Positions 56,896-64,000 of a stretch of 64,000 nt of DNA are shown here, piece by piece. The stretch's first letter is position 1; every line of letters begins with the position of its first letter. A model generated the notes under the pieces. That model worked only from the letters and a program-made list of their open reading frames with translations. It made no database searches and was not told the DNA's origin. The translations under genes and the position numbers were made by a program. Source of the DNA: Peristeroidobacter agariperforans (lineage in GTDB: Bacteria > Pseudomonadota > Gammaproteobacteria > Steroidobacterales > Steroidobacteraceae); assembly GCF_004138335.1 (NCBI RefSeq), contig NZ_RYFW01000003.1:496001-560000 (forward strand), written 5' to 3'.

Positions 56896-57536
56896 TTCGG
56901 GCGACCCTGCCGATGAATGAACGCGATGATGTCGTCGAGATCGCGCTCCGTCGGCAGCGTCCTGGCCATCATGGCCATCTGCCTGCCGGGCGCATCCTTC
57001 GGATCCGTCCCGCGCACCCCATCGCGGAAGTGCGCAAACTGCCGCTTTATATACGCGGCATCGAGACCCGCGAGTCGAGGCGCTTTCAACGCCGGATTGC
57101 CCTCGGCCTTGCCGCCATGGCAAGCACCGCACTTGCCTTGGTAAAGGTTATTTCCGTTGTGCAGATTTCCCGGCGCGGGCGCTGCACTGACGGTCTTCGG
57201 CAGGCTTGCGGCATAGCTCGCAACCTTCGCGATGGCCGCGTCGTCGCCGAGTGTCGTCGCCATAGCCTGCATCTGCGCGCCGAGCACATCGGACTTGTCA
57301 GCGCCGCGCCGGCGATTGCGGTAGTTGAGCAACTGTCGCTCTAGATACGCTGCGTCCTGGCCCGCGATGGCGGGGGCGTTGAGTGTCGCGTTGCCTTCGC
57401 CCTTGTTGCCGTGGCAGGCAACGCACTGTGCGAACAATTTCTCGCCATCGGCACTGAAAGCACTGGCGCTGTACATCAGCAACAGAGTGCCGATCCATGA
57501 CGAGATCGCAATTCCCCGGGCTTGGCTTATGAGCAT
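56892..57536 (-). CDS. Diheme cytochrome c4-like protein
   Basis: 214 residues with an N-terminal signal (SSWIGTLLLMYSASAFSAD). Two similar class I cytochrome domains carry C38-V-A-C41-H and C136-G-A-C139-H, each followed by G..EGN..L.AP..AG-type segments and Met ligands (MQAMATTLGDD; MAMMARTLPTE). This internal duplication is typical of cytochrome c4, a periplasmic electron shuttle. It is the first gene of the minus-strand operon and probably carries electrons between the MauG-like and beta-helix cytochromes and a terminal oxidase. Confidence 0.92.
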   Translation of the reverse strand: MLISQARGIAISSWIGTLLLMYSASAFSADGEKLFAQCVACHGNKGEGNATLNAPAIAGQDAAYLERQLLNYRNRRRGADKSDVLGAQMQAMATTLGDDAAIAKVASYAASLPKTVSAAPAPGNLHNGNNLYQGKCGACHGGKAEGNPALKAPRLAGLDAAYIKRQFAHFRDGVRGTDPKDAPGRQMAMMARTLPTERDLDDIIAFIHRQGRPK

Positions 57537-57838
57537 CAGAGAGAAAGATGCTGTTATGTTGATTGCTGCTGCACTGCTTCATATCCGACCTACGAACGGA
57601 TTGCAACCAGGCTCAGAAAACTGTCCGACAGTGGGACTGATGTCGTGGCGAGCGAACATCGTCGTATACAACGCCGCGTTGCCAGCAATGATACGGGCGA
57701 CGCAATGTTGCACAGCTGCAGCTGTGGACCTTAAGTAGTTCCGCAATCTTTTCGCCAAAACAATCTCAGGTAAGGTGGCCGCTCCAGAACCAAGACCATC
57801 TCAGCGATCTCAGAACTACAACAGCGGGGTGGTGCAGC
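57537..57838. promoter_or_regulatory. Divergent control region, cytochrome operon versus CHASE2 operon
   Basis: 302 bp with no supportable gene. It contains two palindromes: ACTGTC-C-GACAGT (57620-57632) and the perfect 16-bp CACAGCTGCAGCTGTG (57711-57726). Both are possible operators. GGGGTGG lies before ATG 57839 on the plus side; the minus side has a poor RBS before ATG 57536. Confidence 0.4.
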
Positions 57839-59365
57839 ATGCATGGAATCAAGCCGGCGGTTGCTTCTTGGGCAGCGCGGTTCCGCGCACCGTTGATTGT
57901 CGCGCTGACGGCTTTCATCGTTTCCTATGTCGATCCTCTCGGAGTCGAGGAAGCAACGGGCGATCGCGCTGCCGGCACGGTCATGCGCTTGTCGTCGACG
58001 CTGTGGTCAGGATCGGGGCAGGTGACGGTGGTGCTGATCGATCAGGCCTACCTCGAATCGCAACCGAACCCCGGCTGGCCGCTGAGCTATGGGGAGCAGG
58101 GAATGCTGCTGCGTCAGATCGCGAACGAGTCACCGGCCGCGGTGTTCGTGGATCTGCTTTATAAGAATCCACATCGGAATGCTCCCGCTGTGTTGACAGC
58201 GGCGCGCGCCGATGCTGCCGATCGGCACGACGCACCTGCGGACTTGCTCGAGCCCATTCGATCCAAGGATGTTCCTTTCTACTTTGCGGCCCTGCCCAAA
58301 TACGGCGGCGTCAAAGGCCAGGCCGAGGAGTTCGACGTCGCCTCGTTCTCGCCCGGACTCGATGAGCAGGGCAAGCTGGATGCCTCGCTGGAAAAGCGCC
58401 TGGCGCTCGTTTCGTGGAGCGGCTATGGCGACTACTACCCGTTGCGCCTCGGACGTGCTGGCGCAGTACGCACTCCGGCCTACGCGCTCTATCAGGATCG
58501 ATGCATCGCGCATCGGCTTCCCTGTGCAAGCGAGAGTCGTCAGTTCGAAAAGCCGATGAGGGTGCGATGGGGCGCCTTCGTGCCTCAAAAGATTGCCGGC
58601 CACATCGACGCGGGCGTCTGTCAGTACACCGACTTCGCAGGCAGCGTGAACTATCCGGACCTGTGGTTGCGAATGCGTGCACTGGCTTGGCAATTCATGC
58701 TGGCCCTCGCTGATCGAGCCAACGAAGCCAGCGACGTGAACAGCCGCTTGCCGTGCATGTCCTTCGCGGTGCTGCCCGCGTCGTTCCTCTCGGATGCCTC
58801 GGGTGCGAGAAATGAAGCACTGATCAAAGAATCATTGCAGGGCAAGTTTGTGTTCGTCGGCGCTGACATTCCCGGCATTCCGGATCGCACGGCCAGCCCG
58901 GTGCACGGGCAGGTGCCCGGCGTCATGCTGCACGCGATGGCGATGGAGAATCTGTTGACCGGCGAGGGTCGCTACCTGCGCGCCACGCCGGAGTGGTTCT
59001 CGATTCTCTTCAAGCTCGCGATTCTGTGCGCAGTGGCGGTCTTCGCGGCCTCTCGTCCGCTGAAGCAAGGCGGCTTCGTGTCAGCGGCCTTCGTCGTGAT
59101 CGGTGTGTGCGCGTGGCTTGGATGCGCGGCTTTTTCATTCATGCATGACAACACGGCCCGCGGCATGTTGTTTCTGATCGGCGGCGCGCTGGTCACATGG
59201 TTTGCCGCCGCGGAGACCGGCAAGGTCATCTTCTTGTTTGTCCTCATCAGCGCGCTGGCGCTGGGGATGATCGAGCTCGGTTGGGAGCCGACCAACTGGA
59301 TCGTGTTGGCCGTTGCGGCCAGTTTCGTACAACAAATATCGAGACACTTGCGCGCGAATTCGTAG
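57839..59365 (+). CDS. CHASE2-domain membrane protein without a recognisable output domain
   Basis: 508 residues. A first membrane helix near residues 15-32 leads to a large periplasmic CHASE2 domain: VTVVLIDQAYLESQPNPGWP, AAVFVDLLYKNPHRNA and LQGKFVFVGADIPGIPD then TASPVHGQVPGVMLHAMAMENL. At least three hydrophobic helices follow (LAILCAVAVFAASRP; FVSAAFVVIGVCAWLGCAAF; VIFLFVLISALALGMIELG). CHASE2 usually feeds adenylate cyclases or kinases, but this protein ends with the helices. It may be a sensor that signals through its downstream partners. The next gene starts 21 bp after its stop. Confidence 0.82.
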   Translation: MHGIKPAVASWAARFRAPLIVALTAFIVSYVDPLGVEEATGDRAAGTVMRLSSTLWSGSGQVTVVLIDQAYLESQPNPGWPLSYGEQGMLLRQIANESPAAVFVDLLYKNPHRNAPAVLTAARADAADRHDAPADLLEPIRSKDVPFYFAALPKYGGVKGQAEEFDVASFSPGLDEQGKLDASLEKRLALVSWSGYGDYYPLRLGRAGAVRTPAYALYQDRCIAHRLPCASESRQFEKPMRVRWGAFVPQKIAGHIDAGVCQYTDFAGSVNYPDLWLRMRALAWQFMLALADRANEASDVNSRLPCMSFAVLPASFLSDASGARNEALIKESLQGKFVFVGADIPGIPDRTASPVHGQVPGVMLHAMAMENLLTGEGRYLRATPEWFSILFKLAILCAVAVFAASRPLKQGGFVSAAFVVIGVCAWLGCAAFSFMHDNTARGMLFLIGGALVTWFAAAETGKVIFLFVLISALALGMIELGWEPTNWIVLAVAASFVQQISRHLRANS

Positions 59366-59386
59366 ATGCGATGGGGGGAAGCACAA

Positions 59387-59776
59387 ATGACCGCATTCAC
59401 CAGGTTGATGGTTGGCGCAGCAGGGTTGGTGTCGCTGCTCCCGGCCGGACAGGCGCTGGCTTGCCATGCCCTGGACCGGGAGATCGTCGAAGTCAGAGCG
59501 GAAAAAATCGGCGGCTACACTGAAGCCGGCAAGTTCGACCGGGACCTCACGCGCGCCGAAGTGATGAACAAGAAGGTCATTGCCTGCAGCGAAGTCAACA
59601 GCGCGCTCGCCAAGATCATGTTGAGCGCCCAACGGGCGGTCTGGATCGATCTGACGGAAGTGAAACTGACTGCGTCCACCTGCGAGGAGTCTGTGCCCCG
59701 CACGATCGTGGGCGTGCCTTCGACCCCTCCGGATGCAACCACACCCGTTTCATCCGGAATCGGCAGCTGCAAGTAG
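59387..59776 (+). CDS. Small secreted Cys-containing protein, unknown function
   Basis: 129 residues from ATG 59387, preceded by GGGGGGAAG (an in-frame ATG at 59366 has no RBS). The signal peptide (LMVGAAGLVSLLPAGQALA) leaves a mature protein of about 105 residues. Its four cysteines (ACHALD, VIACSEVN, TASTCEES, GSCK) could make two disulfides. The C-terminus is Pro/Thr-rich. I do not recognise a family. Its place between the CHASE2 and M48 genes (21-bp and 15-bp gaps) suggests a periplasmic partner or substrate of the protease. Confidence 0.65.
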   Translation: MTAFTRLMVGAAGLVSLLPAGQALACHALDREIVEVRAEKIGGYTEAGKFDRDLTRAEVMNKKVIACSEVNSALAKIMLSAQRAVWIDLTEVKLTASTCEESVPRTIVGVPSTPPDATTPVSSGIGSCK

Positions 59777-59791
59777 CACAAGGAGAGCAAC

Positions 59792-61348
59792 ATGAAAGCT
59801 GTGGTTGCTTGCGCGCTTGCCGCGCTGGTCGGAGCTTCATTGGCCGATACTTCCGCCGCTAGCGAAGTCGATACGAGTGCTCAGCAGCTGCCGTCCGTAG
59901 CGCCATCGAACGAGGCTGAACGGAGCTACCTGCACCATGATTACCTGTTCGTCGAGGATGAGTCGCTGCACGTCGCGGTTCAATCCGTCATCGACACGCT
60001 GCTGGCGAAGCAGCCGGGGCAACATCGACCCAGGCTGTTGATCTATTCCGCGGAGAACTTTTCTGCGGCCGCCGACATCGAAGGCAACATCCTCATTTCG
60101 ACGGGCACATTGAGGAAATTGGACAGCGAGGATGAGCTTGCGGCGCTGTTGGCGCACGAGCTTGCCCACGTGATCCAGAAGCATCCGAGCAAGAAGAGCT
60201 TCATGCAGCGATTTCCGGTGGGGGTCGACAGCTACTCGGCCATTGTGGCGGCTTCCGATCGCCTCCAGAAAAGCGCGGGGAAAGCGGAGCAGAGCGACAC
60301 CAAGCTGAATCAGAAGCGGGTGGCCCATTCGCAGAATGTCAGCTTGTTCTGGAGCGATATCCTGGCGCCTTCCTGGAATCGGAAGGACGAGCAGCAAGCC
60401 GACCGCCTCGGCCTCGAGATGATGCAGGCGGCGGGCTACGATCCCCGCGCTGTCGTGACTCTCATCGCCAAGCTTGCCGAAGCCCGCGTGCAGCGAAGCC
60501 AGCGAATGCAGGCGCTGTGCGACGAGATGGTCGCGCACGAGCAGAAGCGTCGCCTTGAAACCAGCAGCGACAACCAGCTTACGCAAGCCGCAGCCCTCGA
60601 GGTCGACAACCTGCGCGGTAAGGGCAGCGAAAAGCTCATTCGCGAGGGATTCGATGAGCTGCTGAAGTTTTCCTCGCCGTACTCGAGCAATGACGAGCGC
60701 ATCGAGCAGATCAAGCAGGAATTCGCCACGAGCGGTCGCGACATGGTGGCGACCAAGAAAATGAAATACAGAAAGCAGGCGAAGGATAACGGCGAGTTGC
60801 TGAACCTCGATGAGCAAGCCATCGCTGGCATGAGCTCACTGGCGCGCGAAGATGTGCGCGCGGGGATCGAAGCGCTCCGCCAGGTGGCGACATCCAAGTC
60901 GAACAGTCCACACTTCAAGTTGGCAGCAGGTGCTTACTACGAGGCGCAGAATGAGCCGGTGAAAAGCGATGCGGCCATTGTCGAATGGCTGGCGACGCCA
61001 CGCGCGCCCGTGATCGCCTTCGTACTGCACGCTGACTATCAATCGTCTCGACAGAACTACTCCGGTGCTCTCGCCACGCTGGATGCGGGGCGCATGCGCC
61101 TGGATGCTCCAGTGCCGTTTCTGCCGCCGATGATCACGGCGGCCAGGCTCAACAAGGATGAAGCGCTGGCAGAGCGACTCACGCTGGAGTGTAAAGCCGC
61201 CGAGCAGCAGAGTTTGCTGGTCAAGACCGCCAACGTATTCACCGGCGGAAAGCCAACAGGCGTGTATGCGGAGTGCATTAGCAAGCTGGGGCGCTTGCCC
61301 GCAGCAGCGCAAGGCGAGGGTGGCTGGCTCGATCGCTTGAAGCGCTGA
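59792..61348 (+). CDS. Periplasmic M48-family zinc metalloprotease
   Basis: 518 residues; AAGGAGAG 6 nt before ATG 59792. A signal peptide (VVACALAALVGASLADTSAA) is followed by an M48 domain with NILISTGTLRKLDSEDELAA and the zinc motif HELAH (122-126); the third ligand Glu lies in RKDEQQADRLGLEMM. A long helical C-terminal part (about residues 250-510) resembles the TPR-like region of BepA-type proteases, which monitor outer-membrane proteins. It is the last gene of the CHASE2 operon. Confidence 0.88.
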   Translation: MKAVVACALAALVGASLADTSAASEVDTSAQQLPSVAPSNEAERSYLHHDYLFVEDESLHVAVQSVIDTLLAKQPGQHRPRLLIYSAENFSAAADIEGNILISTGTLRKLDSEDELAALLAHELAHVIQKHPSKKSFMQRFPVGVDSYSAIVAASDRLQKSAGKAEQSDTKLNQKRVAHSQNVSLFWSDILAPSWNRKDEQQADRLGLEMMQAAGYDPRAVVTLIAKLAEARVQRSQRMQALCDEMVAHEQKRRLETSSDNQLTQAAALEVDNLRGKGSEKLIREGFDELLKFSSPYSSNDERIEQIKQEFATSGRDMVATKKMKYRKQAKDNGELLNLDEQAIAGMSSLAREDVRAGIEALRQVATSKSNSPHFKLAAGAYYEAQNEPVKSDAAIVEWLATPRAPVIAFVLHADYQSSRQNYSGALATLDAGRMRLDAPVPFLPPMITAARLNKDEALAERLTLECKAAEQQSLLVKTANVFTGGKPTGVYAECISKLGRLPAAAQGEGGWLDRLKR

Positions 61349-61398
61349 ATTCCCGGCCAATACACACCACTGCGACGCTCGCGGAATAACTCAGACAA

Positions 61399-61430
61399 CT
61401 GTTGACAACAGCGGTGTGGGCATTGAGTAT
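61399..61430 (+). promoter_or_regulatory. Possible promoter/operator of the GH39 gene
   Basis: A perfect -35 hexamer TTGACA (61402-61407) lies inside the odd palindrome CTGTTG-A-CAACAG (61399-61411). A weak -10 (GAGTAT) follows 17 nt later. The start codon is 42 nt beyond. The 11-nt core CTGTTGACAAC also occurs before the GH5 gene at 12522-12532. Confidence 0.35.
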
Positions 61431-61471
61431 TGCCCGGCGATCCTCGGCACGTACCAGGGCGCCACACCGAA

Positions 61472-63163
61472 ATGCACATCCAACTCTGGCGGCCGTTGAC
61501 GGTCTGCCTCGCGCTCTTGTTGCCTGGAATCGCCGGCGCACAGTCGCCGCCATCCGAACGGTCGAACGTGCAGGTCTCAGTGAACACCGCGCGAGAGGTG
61601 GGCGAGCTGCCCGCGGTATGGCGTTTCTTCGGCGCAGACGAGCCGAACTACGCGACCATGAAAGATGGTCGAAAACTCTTGCGTGCGTTGGGCGAGCTGC
61701 GGCCACAGCAGGTTTATTTTCGCGCACACAATCTGTTGAACACGGGCGATGGCACGCCCGCGTTCAAATGGGGCAGCACCAACGCCTATACCGAAACGGC
61801 CGACGGCCAGCCTGTTTACGATTGGACGATCGTCGACGGCATCATCGATGCTTATCGAGCGAACGGCGTGCGGCCTTACTTGCAGATCGGCTTCATGCCG
61901 CAGGCTTTGTCCAGCGCACCGCCGGGCACGCCTTATCAGCACGTCTGGCGGCCGGGCTTCAAATATGACCTGATCACCACCGGCTGGGCCTACCCGCCGA
62001 AGAGCTATGAGAAGTGGGGCGAGCTCGTCCATCAGTGGACGCTGCACAACGTCGAGCGCTACGGACGCGCCGAGGTCGAGCAGTGGTACTTCGAGCTGTG
62101 GAACGAGGCGAACTTTCCGACCTACTGGCGCGGCTCACCCGAAGACTTCTATCGATTGCACGACGTCTCCGTCGCGGCGATTCGTCGCGCGTTGCCCACC
62201 GCTCGCGTGGGCGGCCCGGACGTCGCAGGGCCGGGCGGTGCATTCATGGACGGGTTCCTGGCGCACGTGGCGCGCGGACGAAATTACAGCACCGGTGAGA
62301 TCGGTACGCCGACGGACTTTCTTTCATTTCACGCCAAAGGCAGGCCGACGGTCGTCGACGGGCACGTTCGCATGGGCATCGCCGCGCACTTGAAAGATGT
62401 CGCGGGCGGCTTTGCGAAGATTGCCGCCGTGCCGGAGCTTGCCCGCAAGCCCATCGTGATCGGTGAAAGCGACCCCGAAGGCTGCGCGGCGTGTCCGGGC
62501 CCGCAGAACGCATATCGCAACGGAACCATGTACTCGAGCTACACCGCCGCCAGCTTCGCGCGCATCTGGCAGCTGGCGAAGGAACACAAGGTCAATCTCG
62601 ACGGCGTGCTCTCATGGTCTTTTACGTTCGAGAATCAGCCCTGGTTCGCGGGCTATCGTCAGCTCGCCACCAATGGCATCGATCTGCCGGTGCTCAATGT
62701 GTTCCGATTGTTCAGCAAGCTCGGGGCCACGCAGCTCGAGGCGCACAGCAGTGCCCAAGTGTCCCTGCAAGAGATCATGAATCAGGGAGTGAGCGGAGCT
62801 AGTGACGTTGGCGTACTCGCCACCCGTGCCGAGCGCAAGGTGCAGGTGCTGTTGTGGAACTATCATGATGACGAACTTGCCGGCGCTGACGCGACGGTCT
62901 CTCTGAATCTCACCGGTCTCGGCCGCGGTGATCGCTCCGTGACTTTGTGGTACGTGGACCCGCAGCGTGCAAATGCCTTTACTGCCTGGAAGGCGATGGG
63001 GGCGCCGCAATCGCCGAACGAAGTGCAATATCAACAACTCGAGCAGGCATCGCAGCTGCTGCCAACTCCATCCAAACCCTTATCCGTGAGATCAGGACGC
63101 GCGACGCTCGATGTGGATGTGCCGCGCCAGGCTGTAGTGTTGGTGGAGCTGACGCAATCATGA
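61472..63163 (+). CDS. Secreted GH39-family glycosidase (beta-xylosidase type)
   Basis: 563 residues from ATG 61472 (frame open 14 codons upstream without a signal peptide). The leader LTVCLALLLPGIAGAQ predicts secretion. The GH39 barrel shows FRAHNLLNTGDGTPAF, VRPYLQIGFMPQALSS, FELWNEANFPTYW (acid/base Glu about 212), DFLSFHAKGRPT, and KPIVIGESDPEGCA (nucleophile Glu about 332). A beta-sandwich follows (VLLWNYHDDELAGADATV). GH39 enzymes are mainly beta-xylosidases and iduronidases; plant xylan or arabinoxylan is the likely target. Its stop overlaps the GH51 start (ATGA). Confidence 0.88.
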   Translation: MHIQLWRPLTVCLALLLPGIAGAQSPPSERSNVQVSVNTAREVGELPAVWRFFGADEPNYATMKDGRKLLRALGELRPQQVYFRAHNLLNTGDGTPAFKWGSTNAYTETADGQPVYDWTIVDGIIDAYRANGVRPYLQIGFMPQALSSAPPGTPYQHVWRPGFKYDLITTGWAYPPKSYEKWGELVHQWTLHNVERYGRAEVEQWYFELWNEANFPTYWRGSPEDFYRLHDVSVAAIRRALPTARVGGPDVAGPGGAFMDGFLAHVARGRNYSTGEIGTPTDFLSFHAKGRPTVVDGHVRMGIAAHLKDVAGGFAKIAAVPELARKPIVIGESDPEGCAACPGPQNAYRNGTMYSSYTAASFARIWQLAKEHKVNLDGVLSWSFTFENQPWFAGYRQLATNGIDLPVLNVFRLFSKLGATQLEAHSSAQVSLQEIMNQGVSGASDVGVLATRAERKVQVLLWNYHDDELAGADATVSLNLTGLGRGDRSVTLWYVDPQRANAFTAWKAMGAPQSPNEVQYQQLEQASQLLPTPSKPLSVRSGRATLDVDVPRQAVVLVELTQS

Positions 63164-63330
63164 TCGCTGGAAGATGGCTCATTGCGCTCGTGTCGTGCCT
63201 GTGTTGGACGGCTCACGCCGCGCCCGCTCGAGTGCAAGTCGATCTGGCTCAGGAGAAGGCCATCAGCCGCGACTTGATGGGCGTGTTCTTCGAAGACCTC
63301 AATCATGCCGGCGACGGCGGGCTGTATGCC
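63160..63330 (+). pseudogene. Truncated GH51 alpha-L-arabinofuranosidase gene (5' part only)
   Basis: ATG 63160 overlaps the GH39 stop, as expected in a translationally coupled glycosidase pair. The 57 codons encode a signal peptide (LIALVSCLCWTAHA) and the start of a GH51 enzyme: QEKAISRDLMGVFFEDLNHA then GDGGLYA, which in the family continues ELVQNRSFE. After 63330 family similarity stops and about 47 unrelated codons run to a stop at 63471, crossing the convergent monooxygenase. A normal GH51 enzyme has some 500-850 residues, so most of the gene is gone. This is a deletion or rearrangement, or a false assembly join. Confidence 0.8.
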
Positions 63331-63359
63331 CTATACCGCTCCGCCGAACTCGCTGACGA

Positions 63360-64000
63360 TCATTCGGCTCGCGCGCTGAGCAACTCCGCGTCGTGCGCGT
63401 ATAGCCAGGCAATCGCCTGCAGCGACCAATCGGTCGTTCCACTGGCCATCACGGCGTCGCGCTCCGATTGAGCGGGGCCATCGGGTAGATGGAAGCGGCG
63501 CTTGTTGTCCTCGGACAAGTTTTGGAGATGCGATGCTCGCGGCAGTCGTAAGCGTTCGTATCGGCGCAGTGCTTCAGGAATCTGCTCGGACCTGATGCCG
63601 GCCAGGCACGCGGCCAAGGATGCGCCATCTTCGATGGATTGGGCGGCGCCCTGGCCCATGAAGGGCAGCATCGCGTGACAGGCATCGCCGAGCAACGTCA
63701 CGCGCCCGACGGACCACCACGCCATCGGCTTGCGATCGAAGAGCGCCCAAATGAAGGTCTCGTCGCTGGCGCGCAAAATTTCACTCAGCTGCGGGTGCCA
63801 ATCCTCGAAAGCAGCGAGCGCGTCGGACACGTCGCCGCGGTCGGTCCAAGATTCCCGGGTCCACGTGTCTTGCTCGACGACGGCGACAAAGTTCACCAGC
63901 CGTCGACCGCGCACGAAGTAGTGAACGAAGTGCTTGCCCGGCCCCATCCAGATCTGTGCGGTTGTTTCCAAATTCAGATGCGCCAGACGCTCCGCCGGCA
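63360..64000 (-). CDS. FAD-dependent aromatic monooxygenase, partial (salicylate-hydroxylase type)
   Basis: At least 213 residues; the 5' end lies beyond the window and the frame is open to base 64000. The visible C-terminal half has PAERLAHLN, WMGPGKHFVHYFVRGRRLVN, FVAVVEQDTW, and the FAD-binding GRVTLLGDACHAMLPFMGQG followed by AAQSIEDGASLAACL. It ends normally at WLYAHDAELLSARAE. These are marks of class A flavoprotein hydroxylases such as salicylate or 6-hydroxynicotinate 3-monooxygenase, which use NAD(P)H and O2. It is unrelated in function to the glycosidases it faces, which fits a rearrangement boundary. Confidence 0.88.
   Translation of the reverse strand, partial: PAERLAHLNLETTAQIWMGPGKHFVHYFVRGRRLVNFVAVVEQDTWTRESWTDRGDVSDALAAFEDWHPQLSEILRASDETFIWALFDRKPMAWWSVGRVTLLGDACHAMLPFMGQGAAQSIEDGASLAACLAGIRSEQIPEALRRYERLRLPRASHLQNLSEDNKRRFHLPDGPAQSERDAVMASGTTDWSLQAIAWLYAHDAELLSARAE

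Noticed and set aside
63331-63471. The about 47 codons following the GH51 fragment as part of a real protein
   Set aside because: They show no family similarity and overlap the monooxygenase gene on the other strand, whose motifs are clear.

Overview
The window looks like chromosomal DNA of a GC-rich, polymer-degrading gammaproteobacterium, most likely in or near Steroidobacter/Xanthomonadales. The reasons are four TonB-dependent receptors (TBDRs), many secreted glycosidases, several c-type cytochromes, a protein built like the rubber oxygenases RoxA/LatA, and a Caulobacter-type TBDR paired with a flavin halogenase. This placement is inference from gene content. No rRNA, tRNA, CRISPR array, transposase or phage gene was seen. 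Coding is dense and many convergent genes are 2-13 bp apart.

Layout. 0.1-11 kb: a TBDR, an M28 peptidase, a glycosidase-like protein and an FG-GAP-type beta-propeller, a frameshifted secreted-protein gene, a DUF5924/DUF2914 membrane protein and an Aer-like chemoreceptor. 11.2-21.6 kb: a plant-polysaccharide locus with GH43, GH5, a Caulobacter-type TBDR, a tryptophan-halogenase-family protein and GH31. A XylR-box-like palindrome lies before the GH43 gene. 21.9-31.9 kb: mixed small units. These include a membrane repeat protein, an AraC regulator divergent from a cytochrome P460, a TrhO-RluA tRNA-modification fusion, a duplicated DUF6766 protein, YciI, GyrI-like and DUF4197 proteins, and an orphan MacB-type permease.

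32-44 kb: a candidate oxidative polymer or isoprenoid catabolic island. A RoxA-like diheme cytochrome follows a two-subunit molybdenum hydroxylase in one apparent operon. A TBDR is divergent from it, and a LuxR regulator, an MpaB/Lcp-type (DUF2236) oxygenase and an acyl-CoA synthetase lie beyond. An epoxide-hydrolase-like protein converges on the operon from the other side. The pieces suggest oxidative cleavage outside the cytoplasm, aldehyde oxidation, uptake and CoA activation. 44-50 kb: a giant beta-propeller hybrid histidine kinase, a PL3 pectate lyase with an 18-bp palindrome upstream, and a small membrane protein.

50.3-57.5 kb: a tight minus-strand operon of a cytochrome c4-like protein, a MauG-like diheme peroxidase, a beta-helix protein fused to cytochrome c, a TBDR and a class-3 aldehyde dehydrogenase. 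Its substrate is unknown, and it is the second candidate for an undescribed oxidative uptake system. 57.8-61.3 kb: a CHASE2 membrane protein, a small secreted protein and an M48 metalloprotease. 61.4-64 kb: a GH39 glycosidase coupled to a GH51 gene that breaks off after about 57 codons, then a convergent FAD monooxygenase that leaves the window.

All calls come from reading the sequence and remembered family features. No database search was possible.
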